DNA from: JBJGXI01 sp045635475
GTDB lineage: Bacteria > Bacillota > Bacilli > Bacillales > Amphibacillaceae
Assembly (NCBI RefSeq): GCF_045635475.1
Contig: NZ_JBJGXI010000032.1
Span: 1 to 64,000, forward strand
DNA: 64,000 nt
Direction of reading: 5' to 3'
Positions 1 to 8,189 of this stretch are shown one piece after another. The notes beneath the pieces were generated by a model that made no database searches, was not told the DNA's origin, and was given only the letters and a program-made list of their open reading frames with translations. Both the position numbers and the translations under genes were made by a program. How positions within the stretch are numbered: position 1 is the stretch's first letter; the number at the start of each line of letters is the position of its first letter.

Positions 1-2
1 TT

Positions 3-77
3 TTAAAACACACGATTAAATCAAACCCTGGTGTTGTCCAGGTTGATCATTGTAGTAATGTTTATGAAGATGATTAA
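3..77 (+). CDS. Possible 3' end of a truncated-by-window gene
   Basis: An open frame enters from the window edge and stops at TAA (75-77), giving about 24 residues ending in NVYEDD. The palindrome some 30 bases further on (split by the transposon) would have served as its terminator, which is the main reason to think a gene ends here. The fragment is too short to assign a family, so this is a weak call. Confidence 0.3.
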   Translation, partial: LKHTIKSNPGVVQVDHCSNVYEDD

Positions 78-104
78 TTGTTTGAATCTTTCTTGCTTGA
101 CCAC

Positions 105-128
105 TAAATAAAAACTGAGTATTTATAC
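105..128 (+). terminator. Left half of a terminator split by a transposon
   Basis: The bases before position 129 read AAAAACTGAG then TATTTATAC. The bases after 3530 read TATTTATAC then TCAGTTTTTTT. Removing the element and one copy of the 9-mer restores AAAAACTGAGTA-TTTA-TACTCAGTTTTTTT, a perfect 12-bp stem with a 4-base loop and a T-run. The element has therefore landed in the loop of an intrinsic terminator. Confidence 0.75.
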
Positions 129-154
129 TAACGGGTTCGGTTTTGGAGTACAAA
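129..154 (+). repeat. Left terminal inverted repeat
   Basis: Begins TAACGGGTTCGGTTTTGGAG and continues TACAAA. It pairs with 3505-3530 with one mismatch and lies directly inside the 9-bp target duplication at 120-128. Confidence 0.9.
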
Positions 155-216
155 ATGTCAAATAACAGCCCTATTCGCAACCCAATTAGCTATATAATTT
201 TCACTAAATTCACACT

Positions 217-253
217 AAAAAACGCACAGTGATTGGTTATCTGTGCGTTTTTT
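217..253 (+). terminator. Intrinsic terminator just inside the left end
   Basis: A 13-bp stem, A6-CGCACAG against CTGTGCG-T6, with an 11-base loop. It is perfectly placed to stop transcription entering the element from the left, and, being symmetrical, also transcription leaving it. Elements often carry such shields near their ends. Confidence 0.8.
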
Positions 254-390
254 ATTCATAATAGAGGATTTTTCAAAGGTTTTATGGGATTTTATGTTAA
301 TATATAGATAAAGGGATTGTTCAATTAACGGGCAGTTTACTTGAAGAATGTCAGTTTTATACTAAGAGAAGAAATATTGGGGGATTGATT

Positions 391-1011
391 GTGGATTTAG
401 ATGTTTTATATGAGCAGGTAAAAACATACTTAAAACAAAAATACAATTGTCATACAGTAATTTTATATGGTTCTTACAATACAGGTGACTATACAGAAGA
501 AAGTGACTTAGATATTATTTGTTTTTCGGATGATATAGAGGATAAAAATGATGTCGAGTTGTTTAATGGTAAACAATTAGATGTTTGGGTTTATAACAGT
601 GAGCAAATGAATAATACAGAACAATTTTTACGTGTAAATAGAGGTAAGGTATTATTGAATGATAAAGGGACTGCTGAAAAGTTCTTGTCTGAAATCAATG
701 ATGTATTTAATAAAGGTCCTAAAAAACTGTCTGAGGAAGAAAAAGACTTTTTAAAGAGTTGGCTTAAAAAGATGTATTTAAGGTCTAGTAAAAATGATAT
801 TGAAGGTAATTATAGGTTTTATTGGATGCTGAAAGATAGCTTGGAAATTTACTTTGACCTCAAAGGACTATGGTTTTTAGGTCCTAAAAAAGCATTTAGT
901 TGGCTTCAGGAGAACGATGCTTTAGCTTATAGCCTGTTTAAAAATGCTTTAGATAAAGAGGGAAATACTAAAGAAGTTGAACAATTACTTGAATTCTTGT
1001 ATGAAATTTAG
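391..1011 (+). CDS. Nucleotidyltransferase-fold protein, transposon passenger
   Basis: The N-terminal half carries the polymerase-beta-type nucleotidyltransferase signature: GSYNTGDY followed by SDLD (GS then DxD, two metal-binding acidic residues), with a likely third acid in the QLDVWVY strand. The C-terminal half is helical and rich in aromatic residues (LKDSLEIYFDLKGLWFLGPKK). This fold covers antibiotic nucleotidyltransferases and MNT antitoxins; I see no HEPN partner gene next to it, and the substrate is unknown. The GTG at 391 is preferred to an upstream TTG at 385 because GGGGG at 379-383 is correctly spaced from it. It lies inside the transposon and is convergent to the transposase operon, with a shared terminator between them, so it is a passenger that moves with the element. 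Confidence 0.75.
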   Translation: MDLDVLYEQVKTYLKQKYNCHTVILYGSYNTGDYTEESDLDIICFSDDIEDKNDVELFNGKQLDVWVYNSEQMNNTEQFLRVNRGKVLLNDKGTAEKFLSEINDVFNKGPKKLSEEEKDFLKSWLKKMYLRSSKNDIEGNYRFYWMLKDSLEIYFDLKGLWFLGPKKAFSWLQENDALAYSLFKNALDKEGNTKEVEQLLEFLYEI

Positions 1012-1064
1012 ATAATAGTTATTCATTTAAAGAGGGCTTTAATTGAATAAGGCAATATAGAATG

Positions 1065-1092
1065 AAAAGACCGATTGCTTAATCGGTCTTTT
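1065..1092. terminator. Bidirectional terminator between passenger and transposase
   Basis: AAAAGACCGATT-GCTT-AATCGGTCTTTT is a perfect 12-bp stem with A and T runs on both sides. It serves the convergent nucleotidyltransferase and transposase genes. Confidence 0.9.
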
Positions 1093-1100
1093 CTTCGTTC

Positions 1101-3035
1101 CTACTGCATATAAATTATGTCGTTTATTGAATATTGCTTATTGGCAATACCGAGACGCTGAGCAGGCGTTTTAGAATCCTTTCCCGCACGAGTTATAAAA
1201 CAGAAATTATAATAGGTCCTGAGAATCGTCATCGCCATCTGTGCGTACTTGGGATTGAAGTTAGAGCAAATATAACTCTTGCCATCACCACGAGCTGTCG
1301 TGAGCGGTCTTTCCAGGATAGATAGCCGTCTTCGTATTTGCTGGATAAAAGTGTTGGTGGCATTATCGTTAACGTTCATTATCATATTGGCGATTTCTCT
1401 TGGTTCCACAGAAGAAAGGTTTGTCTTGCAATCTACCCACCGTCTTCCTCTATCTATGGTGGCTAACGGATGTTCAATCGGGTTATCGGCATATTCAAAA
1501 TGTGTTCCAGTTGGTAAAGTTACTTCCTTATGAAAAGAGTGATGTTGGAACAATTCTTCTAGTTGTAAAAACGCAAGTTTCCTCAAAGAAGTTGTACCAT
1601 ATCCTCGGTTACTCCCCCAATCCAGCAGTTCCATTTTAGCCTCAACAAATTCTTCACGAGCTTGCTTTCGTGTCTTTGTCTTATCTGTTTGACAGAGAAA
1701 ATGATGAGCGTCCGAATGAATCATCTCTTTTGCGAAAACACGATTTATCGATGTGGTAATAGAAGAGTCCTCATCAGTTACAAATCGCCATTCAGAAGCT
1801 CTTACAAGCTGTTTGATGAGCCATAGGTGAGCAATAGTAGTATAAGTTGCTCCAACGTGGAATCCGTCCATATATTGAGCTCTACGATTAAACTTTGACA
1901 TATCACTTCGATACTTCACTTCGTCCTGCGTATCATTGTTTGTTGGTGGCTGCGGATAATGAGAATACTTCGGAAACCGAGCATTTTTTTTTGCGAATTC
2001 ATTGAGATGGTCCTCTCTTTGAAGTACCGTATCCAATGCTATGTCTCCAAGCGTAGAGGTCCAGTCATAAGCTACATCTGAACGGAACACATACCTAGAG
2101 TGTACATCAGATGATACCACTACATTCGTTGGGAATTGACTGTCCTCAACATCACTGTAACGACTTCCACCCATTCCTTTTTGACGCACATTGTTGAGGA
2201 AGTAGGTCATCTTATCCGTGTTGACCCATATTTCTTTGAATGTCACCTTTTGAAGTGGTTTGGTCTCGTGACGTTCCAGGAATTCCAAGCATCTTCGATA
2301 AAGAAATTCCAACTTGTCATAGTAGGTTCCTCTACCTATTCCTAAAATTTCACAAGTTCTTGTTATGGGTGCACGGCTTAACAGTAACTTCATAAACAGA
2401 GGCAATATATCGCTTCTTTGCTGGTGATATGTGATGGCTTGTCTCCCTTTCGGTAAGACGTTAGTAAACTTCTTGCACATTTTACATTGATACCGTTGCG
2501 ATTTCGCCTTGCTTTTACCTCGTTTATAAAATTCTTTGGCGGCAGTAAAAGGTGTTGTCTCTCCAACGGAGCAGCCGTCCTTATGAAACTCATAATCAGG
2601 CTGTTGTTCTTGAACAGTGTTGACACGAACCAAACGCTCGATTTCCTCAGCAATTGACCAATTTGATAGTGTATTTGTATAACACCCTAACACAGCTCCG
2701 CCTTTAGGGTCAGGGTTGCATTTAATCGATTTTTCTGTACCAGAACCTGTTAAGCGATATCGACTTGGCTTTCTTTTAGTCTCGAATCTCACTTGAGGTA
2801 ATCCGTGCCACAGGCAATAGGGATTCGCACAATGGTTGTATTGAATTCGGTGTTCCGTTCCACTTAGCGTAAATCCAACTGGCTGAAACAATAACTGACT
2901 ATATCTTGTCCCAAATTGCTTGGGAGTCAGTTGCTGATAATCCTTGTTCCGATTAGTAATCTCATCCATCGTAAGTGGAGAAAGGACGTTCACAATATTA
3001 TCTTCTTTGGTAGCTAGTCGTTTAAGATTTGCCAT
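1101..3035 (-). CDS. Large zinc-finger/HTH DDE-type transposase
   Basis: A 644-residue protein. Paired cysteines near residues 69/74 and 184/187 (QCKMC) look like InsA-type zinc fingers. A helix-turn-helix follows around 222-245 (TRTCEILGIGRGTYYDKL). Candidate catalytic acids are D274 (VNTDKM) or D310 (VSSDVHSRY), D421 (WRFVTDED) and the glutamate in RRRLSILERP. The C-terminus has the RTYYNFCF and KTPAQRLGIA pattern common to IS1/IS6/IS1595-type transposases. It is much longer than an ordinary IS1 transposase. Its ATG follows immediately after the TAG of the upstream 101-codon ORF in the same frame. The inverted repeats and target duplication around it suggest a functional enzyme. The family assignment is tentative, but the transposase role is well supported. 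Confidence 0.8.
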   Translation of the reverse strand: MANLKRLATKEDNIVNVLSPLTMDEITNRNKDYQQLTPKQFGTRYSQLLFQPVGFTLSGTEHRIQYNHCANPYCLWHGLPQVRFETKRKPSRYRLTGSGTEKSIKCNPDPKGGAVLGCYTNTLSNWSIAEEIERLVRVNTVQEQQPDYEFHKDGCSVGETTPFTAAKEFYKRGKSKAKSQRYQCKMCKKFTNVLPKGRQAITYHQQRSDILPLFMKLLLSRAPITRTCEILGIGRGTYYDKLEFLYRRCLEFLERHETKPLQKVTFKEIWVNTDKMTYFLNNVRQKGMGGSRYSDVEDSQFPTNVVVSSDVHSRYVFRSDVAYDWTSTLGDIALDTVLQREDHLNEFAKKNARFPKYSHYPQPPTNNDTQDEVKYRSDMSKFNRRAQYMDGFHVGATYTTIAHLWLIKQLVRASEWRFVTDEDSSITTSINRVFAKEMIHSDAHHFLCQTDKTKTRKQAREEFVEAKMELLDWGSNRGYGTTSLRKLAFLQLEELFQHHSFHKEVTLPTGTHFEYADNPIEHPLATIDRGRRWVDCKTNLSSVEPREIANMIMNVNDNATNTFIQQIRRRLSILERPLTTARGDGKSYICSNFNPKYAQMAMTILRTYYNFCFITRAGKDSKTPAQRLGIANKQYSINDIIYMQ

Positions 3036-3341
3036 CTACTTTGCCACAACCTTATCTTCGACTCCAAGTTGTTGAATGAGCCTGCGATTATTCCGTTTGT
3101 TACCTATCCAGTCGATGAAATCTTTATCGTCTAAGAGATTTAGAAGAAATTGATTCACGATTTCACTTTCCGTGTGCTCCGTATATTCTGCATAGCTTTT
3201 TACGATTGTTCTAGCTCTTTCCGATACCAACCAATCAACGTTTTCTGCATTTAGGTTTTTTGGTTTAATAAATTCATTTATCACCGCTCCTATTGAATTT
3301 ACACTAGGATTAGTATAACCAATTCGCATACGTTTTAACAC
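3036..3341 (-). CDS. Small accessory protein of the transposon
   Basis: A 101-residue ORF ending exactly where the transposase starts, in the same frame and separated only by TAG. The middle (SERARTIVKSYAEYTEHTESEIVNQFL) is helical and vaguely like a ribbon-helix-helix or arc-type DNA binder. The start is unclear: GTG at 3341 and ATG at 3329 both lack a good ribosome binding site. The start overlaps copies of the repeated motif TGCGAATTGG, so the protein could bind those sites and regulate its own operon. It may also be made as an N-terminal extension of the transposase through TAG readthrough. No family was recognised. Confidence 0.55.
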   Translation of the reverse strand: MLKRMRIGYTNPSVNSIGAVINEFIKPKNLNAENVDWLVSERARTIVKSYAEYTEHTESEIVNQFLLNLLDDKDFIDWIGNKRNNRRLIQQLGVEDKVVAK

Positions 3342-3477
3342 ACCAATTCGCAGGAGTATGTTGGCTATCAGACTCTTGTGAAATAGGGTGCGAATTTTGT
3401 TGCGAATTAGTATGTAAATTTATTATAAATCCTTTAACACCAACAAAAACAAGAGTTCCAATTCTTATGCGAATTGG
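3319..3477. repeat. Cluster of TGCGAATT(GG) iterons near the right end
   Basis: Copies of the motif lie at 3319-3328 and 3343-3352 (as CCAATTCGCA), 3389-3396, 3401-3408 and 3468-3477. They occupy the promoter region of the transposase operon and the subterminal right end. A single related TATTCGCAA occurs at 171-179 near the left end. Iterated sites of this kind usually bind the transposase or a regulator. Confidence 0.65.
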
Positions 3478-3482
3478 AACTC
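3453..3482. terminator. Hairpin just inside the right end
   Basis: GAGTTCCAATTC and GAATTGGAACTC form a perfect 12-bp stem around a 6-base loop. A T-rich stretch follows at 3487-3500. It mirrors the terminator at the left end and would limit transcription across the right boundary. Confidence 0.6.
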
Positions 3483-3504
3483 CATTTTAATTGCTTTTTT
3501 ATTG

Positions 3505-3530
3505 TTTGTACTCCAAAACCGAATCCGTTA
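3505..3530 (-). repeat. Right terminal inverted repeat
   Basis: Reverse complement of 129-154 with one mismatch. It is followed by the second copy of the 9-bp target duplication at 3531-3539. Confidence 0.9.
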
Positions 3531-3704
3531 TATTTATACTCAGTTTTTTTGTTTTAGTCAATTTTTAACTATTTACCTATGGTGGGATTAACGCCTTCAT
3601 AATACTATGTAGGTATATGAAATTTACTTTGTTAGTCCATCATAGAATAGAATTTGTTTCTTGTGAATATTCGACAGCAGATAAAAATTTCCAAAGATGA
3701 TTTG

Positions 3705-3733
3705 TTGCCGTTTTCTAGTATTTTAGGTACAAT
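3705..3733 (+). promoter_or_regulatory. Putative sigma-A promoter of the sensor operon
   Basis: TTGCCG (3705-3710), a 17-base spacer and TACAAT (3728-3733) lie about 90 bases upstream of the membrane-anchored sugar-binding protein gene. Confidence 0.45.
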
Positions 3734-3820
3734 TTTGACAGATGCTGATAATACTAGAATGAAAAATTGATATAAAGAGAAGTAAATAGTATTTTGTTGT
3801 GTTTTGAAAGGGGTTCCAAA

Positions 3821-4816
3821 ATGAAAAAATTACTTTTCATTTATTTATTATTAATAGGGATATTTGTTTTATATGTATATAATTATCAAGCGCAAGAGGC
3901 GTCTACGCGTCAATGGTCGGAGAATCAATTAAGAGGGAATATGGATGAAACCTATGTAATGGTAACCTTTCAAGTAGGTATGGATTATTGGAAACGTGCA
4001 CTAAAGGGGTTTGAGGATGCAGCGGAGGCATTGAATGTCTCGGTTGAATACAGGGGTGCTACTCAATACGATGTAAACGAAGAAATAACAGTACTTGAAC
4101 AAGTAATTGCAAAAAATCCAGCGGGTATTGCAGTGTCGACAATGGACCCGGAAGCATTAAATCCAGTAATCGATAAAGCTGTAGATGCTGGTATTCCTGT
4201 GGTCATGTTTGATGCTGATGCGCCAGCAAGTAAAGCATATTCCTTTTTAGGAACTGATAATTATAATGCCGGAGTAGAAGCTGCTCATAAAATGGCGGAG
4301 TTGTTAAACGAAAAAGGGGAGGTTGGATTAATTACACAACCACATCAGTTAAATCACCAGCAGCGAACTGAGGGTTTTCAAGATACTATGTTTACGGAAT
4401 ATCCAAACTTAAAGGTCGTCTCAATTAAAGATGGAAGAGGAGACCAAATGCTTTCCAAAGAGGCAGCAGAGGAAATGTTGAAAGAAAACCCAGATTTGGA
4501 TGGTATTTTTGCCACAGAAGCAAATGGCGGAGTTGGCGTAGGGCAAGCGGTGATAGCTAACAACCTTCAGAACTCTATGAAAATAATTAGTTTTGATACA
4601 GATAAAGGAACACTAGACATGATTGAGGATGGTGTGATATCAGCAACACTAGCACAAGGGACGTGGGAGATGGGCTATTGGTCGCTACAATTCTTATTTC
4701 ACCTGCAGCATGAGATTGTTGAACAAGTGGATACAAGTACACCACTTCCGCGTTATATGGATACAGGTGTTACCGTTGTTACGAAAGAGAATGTAGATTC
4801 TTATTATCCACAATAA
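3821..4816 (+). CDS. Membrane-anchored sugar-binding sensor protein (XylFII-like)
   Basis: A 331-residue periplasmic-binding-protein-fold protein (LacI/RbsB type). It begins with a single hydrophobic segment (residues 4-20) and has no lipobox cysteine, so it should be anchored by an uncleaved N-terminal helix. Internal motifs such as AGIAVSTMDPEALNPVIDKA and VMFDADAPAS are typical of class I sugar-binding proteins. It heads an operon with a LytS/YesM-type kinase (17 bases downstream) and a YesN regulator, the same order as the XylFII-LytS-YesN D-xylose sensing system of Firmicutes. The likely role is to bind a sugar outside the membrane and signal through the kinase rather than to feed a transporter. 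ATG 3821 is chosen for the GAAAGGGG site at 3805-3812. The ligand (xylose or another monosaccharide) is inferred. Confidence 0.75.
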   Translation: MKKLLFIYLLLIGIFVLYVYNYQAQEASTRQWSENQLRGNMDETYVMVTFQVGMDYWKRALKGFEDAAEALNVSVEYRGATQYDVNEEITVLEQVIAKNPAGIAVSTMDPEALNPVIDKAVDAGIPVVMFDADAPASKAYSFLGTDNYNAGVEAAHKMAELLNEKGEVGLITQPHQLNHQQRTEGFQDTMFTEYPNLKVVSIKDGRGDQMLSKEAAEEMLKENPDLDGIFATEANGGVGVGQAVIANNLQNSMKIISFDTDKGTLDMIEDGVISATLAQGTWEMGYWSLQFLFHLQHEIVEQVDTSTPLPRYMDTGVTVVTKENVDSYYPQ

Positions 4817-4833
4817 AAACCTCTGAGAATGGA

Positions 4834-6666
4834 TTGATCGTTTTGAAGCGTTGGATACAAATTAATAATTTGCCGATTCGATATAAATTAATCTCACATT
4901 TTTTAATCATTAGTATCATACCGATTATTTGTCTAGGATTTTTAATTAATTGGACGATTGAACGTGTGTTAGAGGAACAGGTTAACGAAAATACGTTGCA
5001 ATTAATTAGTAAAGTAAATGAGACTTTAGAATTTTACATTAATAACATGCAAAGTACCACTTATTTTATTGCTTCTAATGAGGAGGTACAGCAATTCTTC
5101 AATCAAGAACAAAGCGAAATATCGGTGGATTCCGATCGGAAATATGATATTCAACGATATCTTCGTAATTTTACAACGCTTTCCCCTGAAGTAGCAGGAA
5201 TCTTAGTTGTGAATAACCAAGGGGACTATGTTAGTAATGAATTTTATGCGTCTCCATCGCGAGATTTAACCAATGATTCTTGGTATCAAGAAGCAGTTGA
5301 TAATAAAGGGATTTTTAAAATTATTGGGAAACCGGGAACACGTAGCATATCTTCATTGGTAAATTATCAAAATGATGAAGTCGTCTCGGTTGTTCGTGCA
5401 GTAGTAGATCCGTTCACACAGGAAGTGCATGGTGTTATATTAATTGATTTAAAACTAAGAGTAATTGCTGAAACCTTGGTAGATGTTCGACTTGGAAAAA
5501 CCGGTTATTTGATGGTTGTCGATGAACAGAATCAAAGTATTTACCAGCCGGATGATCCACTAATTGAAACGATCCCAAAAGGATGGTTAGAAGGGAATGC
5601 GGGTACTTTTTCAAAACAAGTTAATGAGCAAAAGCTTCAATTTATTTTTCAGCAATCCCCGTTTGCGCATTGGACAACAATTGGAGTGTTTCCGGCAGAA
5701 GAAACGATTTTTGAAATTAGAGAAATTCGTTTTTACTTAGTTGTATTTGTATTTATTCTTATGTTATTTGGGATACCCGTTTCCTATTTCTTAGCAAGTT
5801 CGATCTCTAGGCCGATTTCGCAGTTAATGAATTTCATGCGTAAAGCAGAAGGTGGACAACTTGATGTGCGCTATAAGGAGCAGCATGATGATGAGATAGG
5901 CTTACTTGGACGTAGTTTTAATAAAATGCTAACACAGATTAATCATTTACTTCAGTTAACAGAGCGACACGAAAGGCAAAAGCAGGAGGCAGAATTTAGA
6001 AGCTTACAAGCAAATATTAACCCGCATTTTCTATATAACACACTTGACACGATTCAATGGATGGCAAGAAAACAAAAAGCAGAGGATGTAGCAGAAGTCG
6101 TAGAATCCTTAGCTAAGTTATTTCGTATTGGCTTAAGTAAAGGCAGAGATAGAATTAGGTTAGCGGAAGAGATTGAACACATAGAAAGGTATTTAATGAT
6201 CCAGAAAACTAGATATCGAGAAAAATTAAATTTTCAAATTGAGATAGAGGAAGGAAAGCAATCCTTATATGTATTAAAATTCATTTTGCAACCGATTGTT
6301 GAAAATGCGATCTATCATGGCATAAAAGAGAGGCGAGGAGCCGGTCATATTGTTGTGAAAGTTAAAGAAATTAAGGGGAAGCTATCAATTACTATTCAAG
6401 ATGATGGGGTCGGGATGTCGGACGAGCAGCTTGGTGGGATGCGACAAGCACTGGATGAGGCAATTCCAAGAACAGAAAATATAAAAGAAACAAGGGATAA
6501 GAAAGGCTATGGGATGTTGAATGTTCAAGCCCGGATACTGTTGGCATTCGGAGATGGTTATGGCATTAATATTGATAGTAAAGAGAAAGTTGGGACCATC
6601 GTTGAGATTTTATTACCAATCCTTAAAGAAGAACCGATGGGGGAGGGGATTATACCAAATGAATAG
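4834..6666 (+). CDS. Sensor histidine kinase, LytS/YesM family
   Basis: A 610-residue membrane kinase: TM1 around residues 15-40, an extracellular dCACHE-like sensor domain to about 290, TM2 around 297-320, a HAMP linker to about 370, then the His_kinase domain with NINPHFLYNTLDTIQW near 393 (the phosphorylated histidine) and an HATPase domain (PIVENAIYHGI near 487, DDGVGMS near 523). The start is TTG. It lies 17 bases after the anchored sugar-binding protein, and its 3' end overlaps the response regulator by 8 bases, so all three are probably translated together. By analogy with LytS of the XylFII system, it should autophosphorylate when the sugar-bound partner docks on its outer domain and pass the phosphate to the AraC-type regulator. 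Confidence 0.88.
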   Translation: MIVLKRWIQINNLPIRYKLISHFLIISIIPIICLGFLINWTIERVLEEQVNENTLQLISKVNETLEFYINNMQSTTYFIASNEEVQQFFNQEQSEISVDSDRKYDIQRYLRNFTTLSPEVAGILVVNNQGDYVSNEFYASPSRDLTNDSWYQEAVDNKGIFKIIGKPGTRSISSLVNYQNDEVVSVVRAVVDPFTQEVHGVILIDLKLRVIAETLVDVRLGKTGYLMVVDEQNQSIYQPDDPLIETIPKGWLEGNAGTFSKQVNEQKLQFIFQQSPFAHWTTIGVFPAEETIFEIREIRFYLVVFVFILMLFGIPVSYFLASSISRPISQLMNFMRKAEGGQLDVRYKEQHDDEIGLLGRSFNKMLTQINHLLQLTERHERQKQEAEFRSLQANINPHFLYNTLDTIQWMARKQKAEDVAEVVESLAKLFRIGLSKGRDRIRLAEEIEHIERYLMIQKTRYREKLNFQIEIEEGKQSLYVLKFILQPIVENAIYHGIKERRGAGHIVVKVKEIKGKLSITIQDDGVGMSDEQLGGMRQALDEAIPRTENIKETRDKKGYGMLNVQARILLAFGDGYGINIDSKEKVGTIVEILLPILKEEPMGEGIIPNE

Positions 6667-7876
6667 ATGGAAGCTATTAATTGCAGATGATGAATTTATT
6701 ATACGTGAGGGGATTCGCTCCTCTGTTGACTGGGAAAAGTATGACATGACAGTAGTTGGAGAAGCTGAAGATGGTGAAGAAGCCTTAGAATTAGCGATTG
6801 AGCATCAAGTGGATATTATTCTTATGGATTTAAATATGCCAATCATGAATGGTATCACCGCAATGAAACAGCTTAAACAACAGCTTCCTCATTGTAAAAT
6901 GGTGGTTATCTCCGGGTACGACGAATTTCATTATGCCCAAGAAGCGATTCGCTTGCAAGTGGAGGATTACTTGTTGAAACCGGTAAATCCAGAAAAATTA
7001 CACGAATTACTACTTGGGCTTAAGCAACAGTTGGACATAGAAATTGATCAGAAAGCATATTTAAAGCAAGCATCAAAACAACTTAAAAAGAATCATTCAC
7101 AAATGAAAGAACGATTTTTTCAAGATTGGATTGATGGCAAACTAGCGAATGAAGAAATCGTAGAGCAATTACAATTTTTAAGCTTGCCTAAGGCGGCACC
7201 TTTGCAACACCTTTTAATTAGGTGGCCAGAGTATCATCAAAATCAAACGTTTATGCAGGAAAAAGAGAGACATATTTACTTGTTTGCCATTGAAAATATT
7301 GTTGAAGAGATATTAGAAGCAAAATCTGCTGCCGTATTTCGAGATCAATATCATCTACTAAACGTGTGTTTATGGGAAAAAATCACAGATGAACTTGTGG
7401 AAAGGATACAACAAACGGTAAAAGAATATTTTGATATTACTGTTTATTGGCATCTCGAGGATGTGAAGCATGATTTAACAGATCTATATAAGGTTTATGA
7501 AACTTGTAAATCACAATTAGAAAAAAAAATTCGAATATCCCCACTTGTAAAGCAGGCAAGAAACTATGTACAACAGCATTATCAAGATTCTACTCTAACA
7601 TTAGAAAGAGTGGCCGAAGAATTACATGTTACAGCCGTCTACTTAAGTAAGATGATAAAACAGGAGCTAGGCATATCTTATGTAGGTCTGATCACACAGT
7701 TGAGGATTAATAAAGCTACGGATTTATTGGTAACAACAGATATGACAATTCGTGATGTTGCTGAAGAAGTAGGCTATGATTCTCAGCATTATTTTAGCAC
7801 CGCTTTTAAGAAAGTGGTTGGAGTATCACCAAATAAGTTTAAAAATAATACGCCAGATCAAAGCACTATCCATTAA
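6659..7876 (+). CDS. YesN-type response regulator (REC-AraC)
   Basis: 405 residues. The receiver domain (1-120) has the acidic pair D10/D11, phosphoacceptor D57 (ILMDLNMP) and the conserved YLLKPVN lysine near 106. A linker of about 170 residues follows, then two AraC helix-turn-helix units at the C-terminus (LERVAEELHVTAVYLSKMIK and IRDVAEEVGYDSQHYFSTAFKK). The ATG at 6659 is chosen because GGGGAGGGG precedes it, and it overlaps the kinase stop. The natural target is the downstream sugar ABC operon, whose promoter region carries repeated TTACATT elements. A terminator follows directly. Confidence 0.9.
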   Translation: MNRWKLLIADDEFIIREGIRSSVDWEKYDMTVVGEAEDGEEALELAIEHQVDIILMDLNMPIMNGITAMKQLKQQLPHCKMVVISGYDEFHYAQEAIRLQVEDYLLKPVNPEKLHELLLGLKQQLDIEIDQKAYLKQASKQLKKNHSQMKERFFQDWIDGKLANEEIVEQLQFLSLPKAAPLQHLLIRWPEYHQNQTFMQEKERHIYLFAIENIVEEILEAKSAAVFRDQYHLLNVCLWEKITDELVERIQQTVKEYFDITVYWHLEDVKHDLTDLYKVYETCKSQLEKKIRISPLVKQARNYVQQHYQDSTLTLERVAEELHVTAVYLSKMIKQELGISYVGLITQLRINKATDLLVTTDMTIRDVAEEVGYDSQHYFSTAFKKVVGVSPNKFKNNTPDQSTIH

Positions 7877-7893
7877 TTGGAGGTGCTTTTTTT
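7861..7893 (+). terminator. Terminator after the sensor operon
   Basis: AAGCAC and GTGCTT pair around a 17-base loop and are followed by a run of seven T. Confidence 0.7.
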
Positions 7894-7910
7894 CATAAGG
7901 TAAGAAAGGT

Positions 7911-8145
7911 CTAAGCGACGCTCTGCACTTTTCGTGTGTCTAGGTCTAGCTTCGAGCGCCAGAAACTAGGCGACTTCACGAATCGTCCTACGATAAGTCA
8001 TCATCGATTCAAGTTTTTATGGAAGGTCGACTAAAAGCGGACTTGTCGTCCAACGTCGACATACCCCCTATACGGGGGCATGATTCCTTTATCTCAGTCG
8101 AATCGCTCCAGTCGCCACGTTTCTAAGCGGCGCTCTGCACTTTTC
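7911..8145 (+). repeat. Dispersed repeat family A, copy 1
   Basis: About 235 bp, also present at 17806-18001 and, inverted, at 30941-31147. Core matches include GAGCGCCAGAAACTAGGCGA, the block around GGGGCATGATTCCTTTATCT and TCAGTCG. The two ends are partly complementary (GAGCGCC...GGCGAC against GTCGCC...GGCGCTC), so the RNA or DNA can form one long hairpin. This copy is also bracketed by a 23-bp near-perfect direct repeat, 7911-7933 and 8123-8145. It sits in an intergenic gap downstream of a gene, as do the other copies. Confidence 0.85.
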
Positions 8146-8189
8146 TTATATTCTAATTCATTAAAACGATGCTAAAAGTACATATGAAA

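Larger units (their letters stand above)
129..3530. mobile_element. Complete transposon with passenger nucleotidyltransferase gene
   Basis: The ends are inverted repeats: 129-154 matches the reverse complement of 3505-3530 at 25 of 26 positions (the single difference is G/A at the seventh base). They are flanked by an exact 9-bp direct repeat, TATTTATAC, at 120-128 and 3531-3539. Inside are a transposase gene and a small upstream ORF on the minus strand, and a plus-strand nucleotidyltransferase passenger facing them. The 3402-bp element looks intact. A 9-bp duplication fits IS1-like elements better than most families, but I cannot assign a family from sequence alone. Confidence 0.9.

Noticed and set aside
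129..3530. The nucleotidyltransferase as part of an MNT/HEPN toxin-antitoxin pair
   Set aside because: No HEPN partner (RxxxxH motif protein) is next to it; its neighbour is the transposase operon on the other strand.
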